From NCBI GenBank assembly GCA_030040895.1, contig JASHSJ010000022.1:1-35836 (forward strand): DNA of 35,836 bases, given 5' to 3'. A model generated the notes under the pieces. The model searched no databases. It had not been told where the DNA came from and saw only the letters and a list, made by a program, of their open reading frames with translations. This document shows positions 7,444 through 19,522 of the stretch, in pieces. Position numbers and translations under genes: made by a program. The stretch comes from Microcaldota archaeon (lineage in GTDB: Archaea > Micrarchaeota > Micrarchaeia > Micrarchaeales > Micrarchaeaceae). Every line of letters starts with the position of its first letter. Position 1 is the first letter of the stretch.

Positions 7444-8851
7444 GCAACTTCCACTTTTTCTCTACTTCATCAACTAGTTCCTTTGGAAGCGATATTGTAT
7501 CAGGCCACTCTCTGGTATATCCTTCTTCCTTTGTCTTCTTCGTTGCATCAATGAGCATCTTTGAGCCGAACGCTGGTATATTCGTTGTGTGATCAAGCGA
7601 GTCCGCCGTCGCTCCAGTTATTATCTGGACATCACGTTGCGGCTCTATCCTTGTTGCCAGCGCCCAGGTGACCTGCGACATGTCCCTTATGTCTATGTCA
7701 TCGTCAAATACCACTATTATCTTCAGGAATGAGAGCTGGCCCATGCCAAGAACGGAGAACATTACTTTCTTTGCCTCGCCCGGAAATCTTTTCTTTATCG
7801 AAACAAAGCACATGTTGGTGAAGATTCCTTCTGCCGGCGCGTATATGTCAACTATTGCAGGATTCATCGACTTTATGACTGGCTTGAGGAGATCTCCAAG
7901 GAATTCTATTACGGTGGCGTCTTCATGCCACGGATGCCCCACCACACTTGCCGGGTATATCGGATTCTTTTTCGCATAGATTGAATCTATATGGAATACA
8001 GGATATTCTTCAGCGGTTCCATAATACCCCGTATGATCTCCGAACGGACCTTCCAGCCTCCTGTCGTCAGGATCGACGTGGCCGTTGATTATTATCTCGC
8101 TGTTTGCAGGCACTGCTGGATATTCGCCGTTCTTCATCATGACAGTTTGTTTTTCCCTCAGCATTCCAGCAAACGCAAATTCGTTTATTCCGTGGGGCAG
8201 CGGAGTTATAGCCGCGATCATGCTGTACGGATCGGTCCCGAGCGAAACGGCGGCGTTCAGGCGCTCGCCCTTTTCGTGGGCCTCGCTTGCGTGGATTGCT
8301 CCGCCCTTCTGCGCCTGCCAGTGCATGCCGGTGGTATGGTTGTCAAATACTTGCATACGGTATATTCCAGTGTTGTAGCTCTTGTCCCTGGGGCTTTGCG
8401 TTATGACCAATGGAAGGGTTATGAACTTGCCAGCATCCTTCGGCCATGACTTGAGTATAGGAAGCTCATCCAGGCTGTCAAGTTTTCTGTACTTGTCAAG
8501 ACCGGATTCAATGTACTTTGGCTTCGAATCGAGCAGCATCTTCCCCGCCTTTACTATTGAAAGGCCCTTGCCTGATGCCATCATGCTGCTGAGCTCTGAT
8601 AGCAGCTCTATTGCATAGCTGTTCGTGAACAACTCGCTCAGCGTGTTGCGTGAGCCAAAAAGATTTGTTACAACTGGTATATCATAATCCTCTACTTTAT
8701 TGAACAACAATGTTTTTGCATCTCTTTTGCGCTCCCTGCTCGCAGCATCGGTAAACGCGGTAACTTCCAGCTCCGCGCTGACCCTGGCATTTATTTCCGC
8801 TAGCCTTCCTTTTGCCTTTAGATACTTCACGTATTCCTGCAGATCATTCAT
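7433..8851 (-). CDS. ubiD: UbiD-family decarboxylase
   Basis: 472 residues covering a full UbiD protein. Enzymes of the family use prenylated FMN to remove or add CO2 on unsaturated acids. Visible signatures are NTGIYRMQVFDNHTTGMHW (about 160-180), a PLPHGINEFAFAG segment, EGPFGDHTGYY, the DDDIDIRD stretch and GSKMLIDAT near the end. In archaea UbiD relatives act either in quinone synthesis or on anhydromevalonate phosphate in the modified mevalonate route. The translational overlap with ubiA favours a prenylated-ring or quinone-like pathway, but the sequence does not decide. No UbiX (the prenyl-FMN maker) is in the window. The AMMECR1-like gene ends 8 bases upstream. Confidence 0.93.
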   Translation of the reverse strand: MNDLQEYVKYLKAKGRLAEINARVSAELEVTAFTDAASRERKRDAKTLLFNKVEDYDIPVVTNLFGSRNTLSELFTNSYAIELLSELSSMMASGKGLSIVKAGKMLLDSKPKYIESGLDKYRKLDSLDELPILKSWPKDAGKFITLPLVITQSPRDKSYNTGIYRMQVFDNHTTGMHWQAQKGGAIHASEAHEKGERLNAAVSLGTDPYSMIAAITPLPHGINEFAFAGMLREKQTVMMKNGEYPAVPANSEIIINGHVDPDDRRLEGPFGDHTGYYGTAEEYPVFHIDSIYAKKNPIYPASVVGHPWHEDATVIEFLGDLLKPVIKSMNPAIVDIYAPAEGIFTNMCFVSIKKRFPGEAKKVMFSVLGMGQLSFLKIIVVFDDDIDIRDMSQVTWALATRIEPQRDVQIITGATADSLDHTTNIPAFGSKMLIDATKKTKEEGYTREWPDTISLPKELVDEVEKKWKLLGK

Positions 8852-8859
8852 ACAATCAG

Positions 8860-9453
8860 TCAGAGCCTGACTACCTCCCCGTTCGGCTCCTGTTCAATGA
8901 AAGTCTGCGCTTCGAACTTATATAAGCTTATCTTCGGCTGCGTCCAGTATCTTGATGGCAGGCTTGCCTGCTTGCAAACGTGCTCTAGGAGTTCCACTCC
9001 GGAAGTAACGCTTCCCATGTGCGCCGGTATGGCGTAGCTCTTCTTTGATCCGTATTCCAGGAGCACTCCGTGCCTTCCGGCCTCTACGGTTTTTTCCCTC
9101 TTCCTGGGGTTTTCTGAAAGTGCGATTGGCTCTGATATAATGGTAAGTTCTACTAGTATGTCATTCAGGAACCTGTCAGTCATGCTTTCTATGTTAGCAT
9201 CTTGAAGCGCGGAAGCCGCAGCCTCAACCACTGCCTTGTTGATTGGCAATCTTGTCTCAGGAAGCCCGGATATGCCGATTGGCATCCTCGTAGGCCCGAA
9301 CAGCAGCCTTACAACTGCCCTCTCATTGATCCTTGTCTTGAACGTCTCTTCTATTACTGAATTGTCAACCTGCTCATCCAGTGTTCTGAGTTCAAGGCCG
9401 AGCCTAGCCATACCTATCAGAGCCCTAGCCTCTTCAAGGCTGTACTCCTTCAC
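8860..9453 (-). CDS. AMMECR1-domain protein
   Basis: 197 residues resembling the AMMECR1 domain: an N-terminal helix (YSLEEARALIGMARLGLE), the strand VELTIISEPIAL, the HGVLLEYG segment, and the LLEHVCKQASLP segment followed by a W and the FEAQTFIE strand. The family hallmark LRGCIG is not present; the corresponding region reads RMPIGISG. The molecular function of AMMECR1 is unknown. The start is GTG 9453 with GGTGG four bases upstream, and a TATA box at 9484-9491 predicts a start near 9461. It is first gene of an operon with ubiD and ubiA. Confidence 0.78.
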   Translation of the reverse strand: MKEYSLEEARALIGMARLGLELRTLDEQVDNSVIEETFKTRINERAVVRLLFGPTRMPIGISGLPETRLPINKAVVEAAASALQDANIESMTDRFLNDILVELTIISEPIALSENPRKREKTVEAGRHGVLLEYGSKKSYAIPAHMGSVTSGVELLEHVCKQASLPSRYWTQPKISLYKFEAQTFIEQEPNGEVVRL

Positions 9454-9483
9454 CGTTCCACCCGCTACTACTTCTGCAGAAGC

Positions 9484-9492
9484 ATATAAAAA
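9484..9492. promoter_or_regulatory. TATA element shared by AMMECR1-like and RNase HI genes
   Basis: ATATAAAAA on the plus strand reads as TTTATAT on the minus strand. The spacing predicts starts near 9461 (minus) and 9514 (plus), leaving leaders of about 8 and 11 bases. The plus leader begins with AGGT. Confidence 0.5.
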
Positions 9493-9524
9493 TGGTGGGT
9501 GCTTAGTTCGTATAGGTTATTCTC

Positions 9525-9941
9525 TTGCATATACTAATCTACACGGACGGAGCTGCGCGTGGTAACCCGGGACCGAGCGCATCTGGATACCTTGTGATGG
9601 ACGAAAATCAAAACATGATAGCGAAGAGGGCAGTCTACAACGGAATAAAGACGAACAATTTCGCGGAATACAATTCCATAGTGCTCGCGCTCGAATGGTG
9701 CAAAGGATATTATGGAAATCCGAAGGTGGTGGACATCGACATCTATTCAGACAGCGAAGTGGCGGTAAGGCAGATAAAAGGAACCTATAAAACAAAAGCA
9801 GTTCATCTTTCTGAGCTAAACAAAAAGGTGAAGAGCCTGTGCGCAAATTTCAAGAGTGTAGCGTTCCACAATCTTCCGAGAGAGCATGAAGGAATATCGG
9901 AAGTCGACAAGAGGCTCAACCAACTCCTCGACAAAATCTGA
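9525..9941 (+). CDS. rnhA: Ribonuclease HI
   Basis: Degrades the RNA strand of RNA-DNA hybrids. The 138 residues have the type 1 RNase H catalytic set: Asp8 in YTDGAARGNPGPSASGY, Glu48 in NFAEYNSI, Asp76 in YSDSEVAVRQI and Asp128 in SEVDKRLN. It lacks the basic protrusion of the E. coli enzyme, as other archaeal short forms do. The start is TTG 9525, because the catalytic first strand begins immediately after it and AGGT lies 7 bases upstream. No other in-frame start fits the full strand. Divergent from the AMMECR1 operon. Confidence 0.93.
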   Translation: MHILIYTDGAARGNPGPSASGYLVMDENQNMIAKRAVYNGIKTNNFAEYNSIVLALEWCKGYYGNPKVVDIDIYSDSEVAVRQIKGTYKTKAVHLSELNKKVKSLCANFKSVAFHNLPREHEGISEVDKRLNQLLDKI

Positions 9942-9955
9942 CTCTTGACATTACC

Positions 9956-9963
9956 TATAAATA
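9956..9963 (+). promoter_or_regulatory. TATA box of the TPR-AAA gene
   Basis: TATAAATA-like element predicting a transcript start near 9986, about 19 bases before ATG 10005. It lies downstream of an in-frame alternative start at 9945, which argues against that longer start. Confidence 0.55.
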
Positions 9964-10004
9964 TATGTCCTGTTTATTCAATATCAAAACAACCAGTGAA
10001 AACG

Positions 10005-11534
10005 ATGGCAGAAACAAAGCCCCCACAGCCAGAAGCAAAGCCTCCAGAGCACACGGTTCCTCCCGAGGCAAAAGAGAACTGGAGGAAGGGCAATGCGCTA
10101 TTCGAAGAGAGCAAATACGAGGAAGCGCTCAAGGCATTCACAGACGCGCTGACGTTGGATGGGAAATATGCTGATGCGTATTTCAACAGAGCCCTCACAT
10201 ACAGGATTCTTAACAATCTTGCAGCGGCAAAGGGAGACCTTCAGGTGGTCATGGAGCTGCAGCCCCAGAGCGCGGATGCGCCGCTCCTCATGGGGGACAT
10301 AGCAGAAGGAAACGAAGACCTAATCGGCGCAAGGTTCTGGTTCGAGAAGGCGCTGGCGCTCAAGCCAGATTATGGAGATGCAAAAATGAGGCTAGATGCA
10401 CTCGACAGAAGGATGAAATCTGGTTCAAACTACGCAATAGGAGGATCTTCGCAGATGGAGATGCAGAAGGGCAAAGACTCGAACGAGACAAGGATAGAGG
10501 AGGGGCAGATAAAGAAAATCGCGTTCTTCAAATCAAACATAAAGTTCACGGACGTAATAGGACTAGCGAAGGTCAAGCAATACCTCACTGACAACGTAGT
10601 GCTTGCGATAAAAGAACCAGATCTCTTCAAGAAATATGGAAAGAAGACCGGGCTTGGCACCCTGTTCTATGGTCCACCCGGAGTAGGAAAGACGTATCTT
10701 GTTAGGGCTATAGCCGGAGAAGCCAACGCCAATGTAATAATCGCGCAGATAAACCAGATAGTGGACATGTATACTGGAAACACTGAAAAGAACCTTCATG
10801 CAGTTTTCGAGCAGGCGAGGAAGAATTCCCCATGCCTCCTGTTCTTCGATGAGCTGGACAGCCTTGGCATGAAGAGAGGGGGTGGCGGAGGGCAGGAAGG
10901 GGGAGAAAGCAGCGCGATGAGGCTTGCGATAAACCAATTTCTCGTTGAGATGAGCGGGGTAGAATCAAATCCTGAGGGAATCTACGTGCTTGCGGCAACA
11001 AACACACCATGGGACATAGACCCAGCGCTCAAAAGATCAGGAAGATTTGGAGACAGGATATACGTAGGGCCTCCCGCTCAGAAGGATAGGATAGCGTTAC
11101 TCAAGTTCGAGACAAGGAACAAGCCGATCGGCAGGATAACCTGGGGCAGGCTCGCGAGGGCCATGTCAGGATATTCTCCTGCTGACATAGCAAGGATAGC
11201 GGACAAGGCAGTGATGAGGCCGCTTCTTCATGAACATGAGAAGAAAACGCCAAGGAAACTCACTACTGGGGACTTCATTGCAATACTGCGCGACAAGGAC
11301 TTCGCCGGCAGCAGCCTTGACGAGTGGTACCAGATGGTAAAGAAGGAGGTAATAAGCAAGACTGAAACTCAGATAGTTGACGGAAAGAAGCAGGAGATAA
11401 TAAAGGAGGGAAAGCTTGATGCTGAAGAGAAGACCTTGTACAAGACTATGATAGAGGACATTAAAAAGAACACTAGCCCGTTCAGAATAATAATGAAGAA
11501 GTTCGCAAGGTTCTGGGCAACTTACTTATTCTAA
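10005..11534 (+). CDS. TPR-AAA ATPase fusion
   Basis: A 509-residue fusion. Residues 22-55, 56-89 and 90-123 are three 34-residue TPR units, a scaffold for binding partner proteins. After a charged linker comes one AAA module: Walker A GPPGVGKT (223-230), pore-loop region VDMYTGNTEKN, Walker B LLFFDELD (278-285), sensor AATN (330-333) and arginine finger in RSGRFGD (344-350). The layout, an N-terminal helical adaptor plus one AAA cassette, recalls Vps4/CdvC (MIT-AAA) or other remodelling ATPases, but TPR replaces MIT. A glycine-rich loop (GGGGGQEGG) follows Walker B. The C-terminal 70 residues are charged helices of unknown role. The target is unknown; unfolding or disassembly of a complex is inference. 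It overlaps the next convergent gene by 9 bases. Confidence 0.88.
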   Translation: MAETKPPQPEAKPPEHTVPPEAKENWRKGNALFEESKYEEALKAFTDALTLDGKYADAYFNRALTYRILNNLAAAKGDLQVVMELQPQSADAPLLMGDIAEGNEDLIGARFWFEKALALKPDYGDAKMRLDALDRRMKSGSNYAIGGSSQMEMQKGKDSNETRIEEGQIKKIAFFKSNIKFTDVIGLAKVKQYLTDNVVLAIKEPDLFKKYGKKTGLGTLFYGPPGVGKTYLVRAIAGEANANVIIAQINQIVDMYTGNTEKNLHAVFEQARKNSPCLLFFDELDSLGMKRGGGGGQEGGESSAMRLAINQFLVEMSGVESNPEGIYVLAATNTPWDIDPALKRSGRFGDRIYVGPPAQKDRIALLKFETRNKPIGRITWGRLARAMSGYSPADIARIADKAVMRPLLHEHEKKTPRKLTTGDFIAILRDKDFAGSSLDEWYQMVKKEVISKTETQIVDGKKQEIIKEGKLDAEEKTLYKTMIEDIKKNTSPFRIIMKKFARFWATYLF

Positions 11535-12110
11535 TTCCCGCAACTTGCGCTCTGCATCCGCGCGTTGGCCCTTTTTCGGCATGTGAAAGCTTGCGGTTGC
11601 GACATCGCGCTTCAGATCGAACAAATCGCGGGCTAGATCAAGGTGCTTTTGCAATGGTGCCTCAATCTCTTTCCTGTGCTCGACCTCGGCTAGTGCAGCC
11701 GACCTTGCCCTCTCTAGCACTACGCGCAGGGGGGCCTTGAAGCCAGTATGATCGAATATGCCAATGCCATGCCTCATGTCATATATGACAGCCATCTGCT
11801 CCGATCTTGGCATGTCAAACCTGAACCTGAACGGTTCTTCCGATGACATAGTGATCAACTGCTCTGTTGATACGGTGACGCAGCCGCTCGATATCCCGCT
11901 TGATATACTATGGAGATGAGGATTATGCGGAATCCTGTGCCCGCCAATCAGAAAGAAAGCCTTGGAGCCAACTGCTATTACGGCTGGATCAAGAAATGAG
12001 CCGCTCCCCGAAGCTACAAGTATTTTGGGTCTGGGCTGCTCTTCGGTGCGTGGCGACAAGCGCCTGACATTGTGCGGCGCGTGCGTCATATCTGCAAATG
12101 CTCCTGACAT
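11526..12110 (-). CDS. Hypothetical protein
   Basis: About 194 residues, no family recognised. The first 30 residues are Arg/Pro-rich and probably disordered. The middle (about 28-110) is beta-rich, with FLIGGHRIPHNPHLHS and FRFRFDMPRSEQ. The last 60 residues form a charged amphipathic helix (LAEVEHRKEIEAPLQKHLDL onward), possibly a coiled coil. I considered an FHA-like fold for the middle but the key Arg/Ser-His motif is not convincing. ATG 12110 is preferred over GTG 12128, because the TATA box at 12136-12143 predicts a start within a few bases of it. The 3' end overlaps the TPR-AAA gene, so a functional link is possible but unproven. Confidence 0.6.
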   Translation of the reverse strand: MSGAFADMTHAPHNVRRLSPRTEEQPRPKILVASGSGSFLDPAVIAVGSKAFFLIGGHRIPHNPHLHSISSGISSGCVTVSTEQLITMSSEEPFRFRFDMPRSEQMAVIYDMRHGIGIFDHTGFKAPLRVVLERARSAALAEVEHRKEIEAPLQKHLDLARDLFDLKRDVATASFHMPKKGQRADAERKLRELE

Positions 12111-12135
12111 AAACACAGAGGATTGCACAGCCAGA

Positions 12136-12143
12136 TATTTAAA
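12136..12143 (-). promoter_or_regulatory. TATA box of the hypothetical gene
   Basis: TTTAAATA on the minus strand, centred about 29 bases before ATG 12110. It supports a nearly leaderless transcript and a start downstream of GTG 12128. Confidence 0.5.
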
Positions 12144-12223
12144 TTTAATGAGCCAGTCATTAGAAATCGCGCCTCGAAAACTGCAGCTCTCTTTATAATA
12201 CAGTAAATGTGAAAGTTACCACA

Positions 12224-12256
12224 ATATATAAAGGTTTCCAACCCAACAATATATAG
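12224..12256 (+). promoter_or_regulatory. Tandem TATA boxes upstream of the RNA polymerase operon
   Basis: Two TATA elements, ATATATAAA (12224-12232) and AATATATAG (12248-12256), predict starts near 12254 and 12278. A third weaker element (TTTATAA) lies at about 12192. Two or more starts would suit a highly expressed housekeeping operon. Confidence 0.5.
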
Positions 12257-12286
12257 TCTGGCATTCTTAGCCTTAGTGATGCCCTA

Positions 12287-12538
12287 GTGTTTCCTTTCTA
12301 CGGTGAATATTTGGTTGCCCCACTGGAGCTTATCCCCAAACATGCACTACTTAGCGACAGCGAGGCAAAAGCAGTGGCAAGGGAATACAGCACTACACTG
12401 GAGAAGTTCCCAAAGATACACGAGAGCGACCCTCAAGCAAAGAAACTTGGCGCAAAGCCAGGACAGCTCATAGAAATCCAGAGAGAAGGCCAGACTGGTG
12501 CAAAGTACAAGTTCTACAGGTTTGTGGTCGTGGGCTAG
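12287..12538 (+). CDS. rpoH: DNA-directed RNA polymerase subunit H
   Basis: The archaeal counterpart of the C-terminal domain of eukaryotic Rpb5. The 83 residues contain the family core LIPKHALLS, LEKFPKIHESDPQAKKLGAK, PGQLIEI and the final YKFYRFVVVG. It binds the jaw of RNA polymerase near RpoA'. The start is GTG 12287, about 9 bases after the predicted transcript start; a TTG at 12311 would give a form closer to the usual length. It is the first gene of the polymerase operon, in the conserved archaeal order H-B-A'-A''. Confidence 0.93.
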   Translation: MFPFYGEYLVAPLELIPKHALLSDSEAKAVAREYSTTLEKFPKIHESDPQAKKLGAKPGQLIEIQREGQTGAKYKFYRFVVVG

Positions 12539-12567
12539 GACCCTGACAGAAGTCATTTGTTGATCCG

Positions 12568-14040
12568 ATGAGTGAAACTCACGAAATACTGGAAAGCTAT
12601 CTTAACTCGACGCCAATAGTGAGTCAGCAGATAGAGAGCTATAACAGATTCGTAAGAGTCGGCATGCAGAGGATCATAGACAGCCAGGACATGGTAGAGC
12701 CAGACGTGTCTGGATTTGCGATAAAGTTCGGGGCTGTAAGGCTGGAGCCTCCTGTCATTATAGAGTCTGACAGTTCGACAAGAAGGATAATGCCAAACGA
12801 GGCTATAGCAAGGAATCTCAACTATTCTGCTCCCATCTACATATCATATACTCCGGTAGTCAGCGGCATAGAGAAGGCAGATTCTGCCGGGGAAGCGTTT
12901 GTAGGTGAACTCCCTGTCATGGTCAAGAGCGAAATATGCTACACCCATAACATGACAAAAGAGCAGCTGGCCAAGGAGGGAGAAGACCCTGACGACCCTG
13001 GCGGATACTTCATAATAAAAGGCACGGAGCGCGTGCTCGTTGGCATAGAAGACCTTGCGCCCAACAGGATCATATGCACTAGAGAAAGAGGAGGAGTGGT
13101 AAACGCGAAGGTTTTCTCGACCACTGTAAACTTCAGGGCGAGGTGCAGTGTAACCAGGGACGAATATGGAATATACAAAGTTTTGTTCCCCACGATATCT
13201 AAGGGCATGGACCTGATACTGGTGCTGAGGGCGCTTGGACTTCAGACAAAGGAGATGATAGAGGAGATCGACAACAAGGAGATCAAGAACGACATGGTTC
13301 TCAATGTTGAGCTCAGCAAGGCAAAGGAAATGGGCATAACTGATGCAATAATGGAGATAGGAAGGATGAGCGCGCCCAACCAGGCGAAGGCGTATCAGGA
13401 GAAGAGGGCTGAAACGCAGCTCGACACGTATATACTTCCTCATCTTGGAACTAAGGCAGAATCGAGAAAGGAGAAGGCAAGGCTGCTGATAAGGATGGCG
13501 GAGAGGGCATCTCTTGTCGCATACAGGAGGGCAAAGGCGGACGACAAGGACCACTATGCAAACAAGAGGGTCAAGCTTGCTGGCGATCTTATGGAAGAGC
13601 TGTTCAACAATGCTTTCAAGTTCCTCATGCGTGACATAAAGTACCACATAGAAAGGACTACGGCAAGGGGAAGGAAGCTTTCTGTAAGGGGCAACATAAA
13701 CGCAGACACGCTGACTGAGAAGATATTGTATTCTATGGGCACGGGTTCATGGCCAGCCGGACAGACAGGAGTGTCGCAAACCCTTGACAGAACAAACTTT
13801 ATGAGCGCGCTGGCGCATCTCAGGAGAATCAAGAGCCCATTGGCCAAGAAGCATCCCCACCTAAAGGCAAGAGACGTCCATGGAACCCACATAGGAAAGC
13901 TGTGTCCGAGCGAAACGCCTGAAGGAACTGAAGTGGGACTTACAAGATATCTGGCGATTATGTCAAAGGTTACAGTCGGTGCTGATACAAAGGCGCTGGA
14001 AGATAAGTTGAGGGAGCTCAAGCTTATACCAAAGTCGTGA
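12568..14040 (+). CDS. rpoB2: DNA-directed RNA polymerase subunit B'' (N-terminal half of B)
   Basis: 490 residues forming the lobe, protrusion and upstream fork side of the polymerase. Signatures are YNRFVRVGMQRIID near the N terminus, GGYFIIKGTERVLVG and the C-terminal block HLRRIKSPLAKKHPHLKARDVHGTHIGKLCPSETPEG, held here as HGTHIGKLCPSETPEG. The B subunit is split from B' at the position known from methanogens, halophiles and some DPANN archaea. ATG 12568 lies 29 bases after rpoH. The stop is 4 bases before rpoB1, so the two halves are made together. Confidence 0.97.
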   Translation: MSETHEILESYLNSTPIVSQQIESYNRFVRVGMQRIIDSQDMVEPDVSGFAIKFGAVRLEPPVIIESDSSTRRIMPNEAIARNLNYSAPIYISYTPVVSGIEKADSAGEAFVGELPVMVKSEICYTHNMTKEQLAKEGEDPDDPGGYFIIKGTERVLVGIEDLAPNRIICTRERGGVVNAKVFSTTVNFRARCSVTRDEYGIYKVLFPTISKGMDLILVLRALGLQTKEMIEEIDNKEIKNDMVLNVELSKAKEMGITDAIMEIGRMSAPNQAKAYQEKRAETQLDTYILPHLGTKAESRKEKARLLIRMAERASLVAYRRAKADDKDHYANKRVKLAGDLMEELFNNAFKFLMRDIKYHIERTTARGRKLSVRGNINADTLTEKILYSMGTGSWPAGQTGVSQTLDRTNFMSALAHLRRIKSPLAKKHPHLKARDVHGTHIGKLCPSETPEGTEVGLTRYLAIMSKVTVGADTKALEDKLRELKLIPKS

Positions 14041-14044
14041 TATT

Positions 14045-15871
14045 ATGGCAGATGAACAAAGATGTGCAGTATATCTTGATGGAAGAGTCATAGGATATGT
14101 AAAGGATGGCGCAGCCTTTGCGGAAGAGGTAAGGACAAACAGGAGGACCGGAGTAGTCTCAGGAGAAATCAATGTCGCTTACATAAAGGGGCTCAATGAG
14201 GTCCACATAAACGCAGACAGAGGAAGAGTAAGAAAGCCATACATAGTAGTGGAGAAGGGACAAAGTAAGATGACAGACGAGCTCAAGGAAAAGCTCAAGA
14301 ACAAGGAAATAGACTATAATTATTTAGTAAGGAGGGGCATAATCGAATACCTTGATGCAGAGGAAGAGGAAGAAATAAGGGCGGCAGTAGATACAAAATC
14401 AATAAACAGGCACACAACACATCTTGAGATAGACCCGGCCGCGATGTTCGGGCTAACATTCAGCACAAGCGTATTCCCAGAATACAACCAGGTAGGAAGA
14501 CACCCGGTATCAGCTAACTTCATAAAACAAAGTCAGGGTCTATACGCAGTCAATTTCAACAACAGATACGATGCAAGAGCATATCTTTTGTATTATCCGC
14601 AACTTCCAATAGTGAACAGCACAACATACAGGACCCTTAACATAAACAGGCACCCAAGCGGACAGAACTTCGTGATCGCACTGGCAACATATTATGGATA
14701 CAACATGAAGGACGGATTCGTGTTGAACAGAGGCGCAATTGACAGAGGACTGGGAAGGAGCCTTTTCTACAGAACGTATTCAGATGAAGAAAGAAGATAT
14801 CCAGGAGGACAGCAGGATCATTTCAAGATACCGGCAGCAACAACTGAAGGATATTTGGGAGAGCACGCTTACTCAAAGCTCAGCGAAGACGGAATAATAG
14901 AGCAGGAACTGCCAGTGGCAGAAGGAGATGTCCTTATCGGGAAGGTAAGCCCGCCAAGATTTCTTGAGGAGCAGACAAGCTTTGGAATAGGAGAGGAAAG
15001 GAACAGGGACAATTCAGTAACACTTAGATCAGGAGAAGAGGGAATAGTGGACAGCGTAATGCTCAGCGAAACAACTGGGGCAACAAAGACAGTAAAGGTC
15101 AGAGTCAGGAACATAAAGATCCCAGAAATCGGAGACAAGTTCGCAAGCAGGCACGGGCAGAAGGGAGTAGCTGCGCTGATTGTCGACGAGAAGGACATGC
15201 CATTCACAAAGGATGGAATAAGGCCTGACATTCTACTTGATCCGCTGGCCTTCCCAAGCAGAATGACTCTGGGACAGATGCTAGAGACACTTGCAGGAAA
15301 GGCAGGATCACTTGGAGGAAAGTTCTTCGATGGAACTCCATTCTCAGGAGAAGGAAGGGCAAGAGTAGATGAATATGGAAAGATCTTGGAAGGATTCGGC
15401 TTCGACAAGTTCGGAGACGAAGTTCTTTATGATGGAAGAACCGGAAAGAAGTTCGAGGCAAGAGTCTTCACAGGAATTGTATATTTCAACAGATTGCTTC
15501 ACATGGTAAGCACAAAGTTGCAGGTCAGGAGCAGAGGACCTGTGCAAATACTCACCCACCAGCCAACAGAAGGAAAGCCAAGGAAAGGTGGTCTAAGATT
15601 CGGAGAAATGGAACGTGATGCGCTTGTTGGATACGGAGCCAGCCTGCTGATAAAGGACCGCATGCTTGATCAGAGCGACAAAGCCGACGTTTGGGTCTGC
15701 AGAGAATGCGGAGACATCGGATACTATGATTATGTAAAGAACGTTGCAGTATGTCCTGTTGACCCAGGAGCTACGCTTGAAAAAGTAGAAATCAGCTATG
15801 CATTCAAACTGTTGCTGGACGAAATAAAGTCTCTGCACATCCTCCCAAGGATAAAGATGAAGAGCGAGTGA
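14045..15871 (+). CDS. rpoB1: DNA-directed RNA polymerase subunit B' (C-terminal half of B)
   Basis: 608 residues with the catalytic-side half of B: the region around NINRHPSGQNFVIA, the GDKFASRHGQKGV motif, and the C-terminal HQPTEGKPRKGGLRFGEMER block that binds nascent RNA and the clamp. The zinc ribbon near the end has Cys552, Cys555 and Cys570, but the expected fourth Cys is Asp573 (CPVD instead of CPVC). Starts 4 bases after rpoB2. Its stop overlaps a GTG of the rpoA' frame. Confidence 0.97.
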   Translation: MADEQRCAVYLDGRVIGYVKDGAAFAEEVRTNRRTGVVSGEINVAYIKGLNEVHINADRGRVRKPYIVVEKGQSKMTDELKEKLKNKEIDYNYLVRRGIIEYLDAEEEEEIRAAVDTKSINRHTTHLEIDPAAMFGLTFSTSVFPEYNQVGRHPVSANFIKQSQGLYAVNFNNRYDARAYLLYYPQLPIVNSTTYRTLNINRHPSGQNFVIALATYYGYNMKDGFVLNRGAIDRGLGRSLFYRTYSDEERRYPGGQQDHFKIPAATTEGYLGEHAYSKLSEDGIIEQELPVAEGDVLIGKVSPPRFLEEQTSFGIGEERNRDNSVTLRSGEEGIVDSVMLSETTGATKTVKVRVRNIKIPEIGDKFASRHGQKGVAALIVDEKDMPFTKDGIRPDILLDPLAFPSRMTLGQMLETLAGKAGSLGGKFFDGTPFSGEGRARVDEYGKILEGFGFDKFGDEVLYDGRTGKKFEARVFTGIVYFNRLLHMVSTKLQVRSRGPVQILTHQPTEGKPRKGGLRFGEMERDALVGYGASLLIKDRMLDQSDKADVWVCRECGDIGYYDYVKNVAVCPVDPGATLEKVEISYAFKLLLDEIKSLHILPRIKMKSE

Positions 15872-15876
15872 TATTC

Positions 15877-19481
<3,605 letters not shown>

Positions 19482-19485
19482 TACT

Positions 19486-19512
19486 TTGATATATTTTGAT
19501 TTTGTTTATTGT
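19486..19512 (+). terminator. T-rich segment after rpoA2
   Basis: Several runs of T (TATATTTTGATTTTGTTTATT) begin 5 bases after the rpoA2 stop. Such runs end transcripts in archaea. The same segment contains a TATA-like ATATATTTT that could start the LSm transcript near 19518. Confidence 0.35.
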
Positions 19513-19522
19513 TGGTGTGAAT

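Noticed and set aside
7991-8449. Plus-strand frame of 152 codons across ubiD
   Set aside because: Opposite to the conserved ubiD coding sequence and without recognisable features.
11526-12110. FHA phosphopeptide-binding domain
   Set aside because: The segment around IGGHRIPHNPHLHS vaguely resembles FHA, but the conserved Arg and Ser-x-x-His positions do not line up.
12844-13647. Long open frame antisense to rpoB'' (267 codons)
   Set aside because: Complete shadow of a conserved polymerase subunit; translation shows no motif.
14869-15408. Antisense frame in rpoB' (179 codons)
   Set aside because: Ser/Pro-rich shadow translation of a conserved gene.
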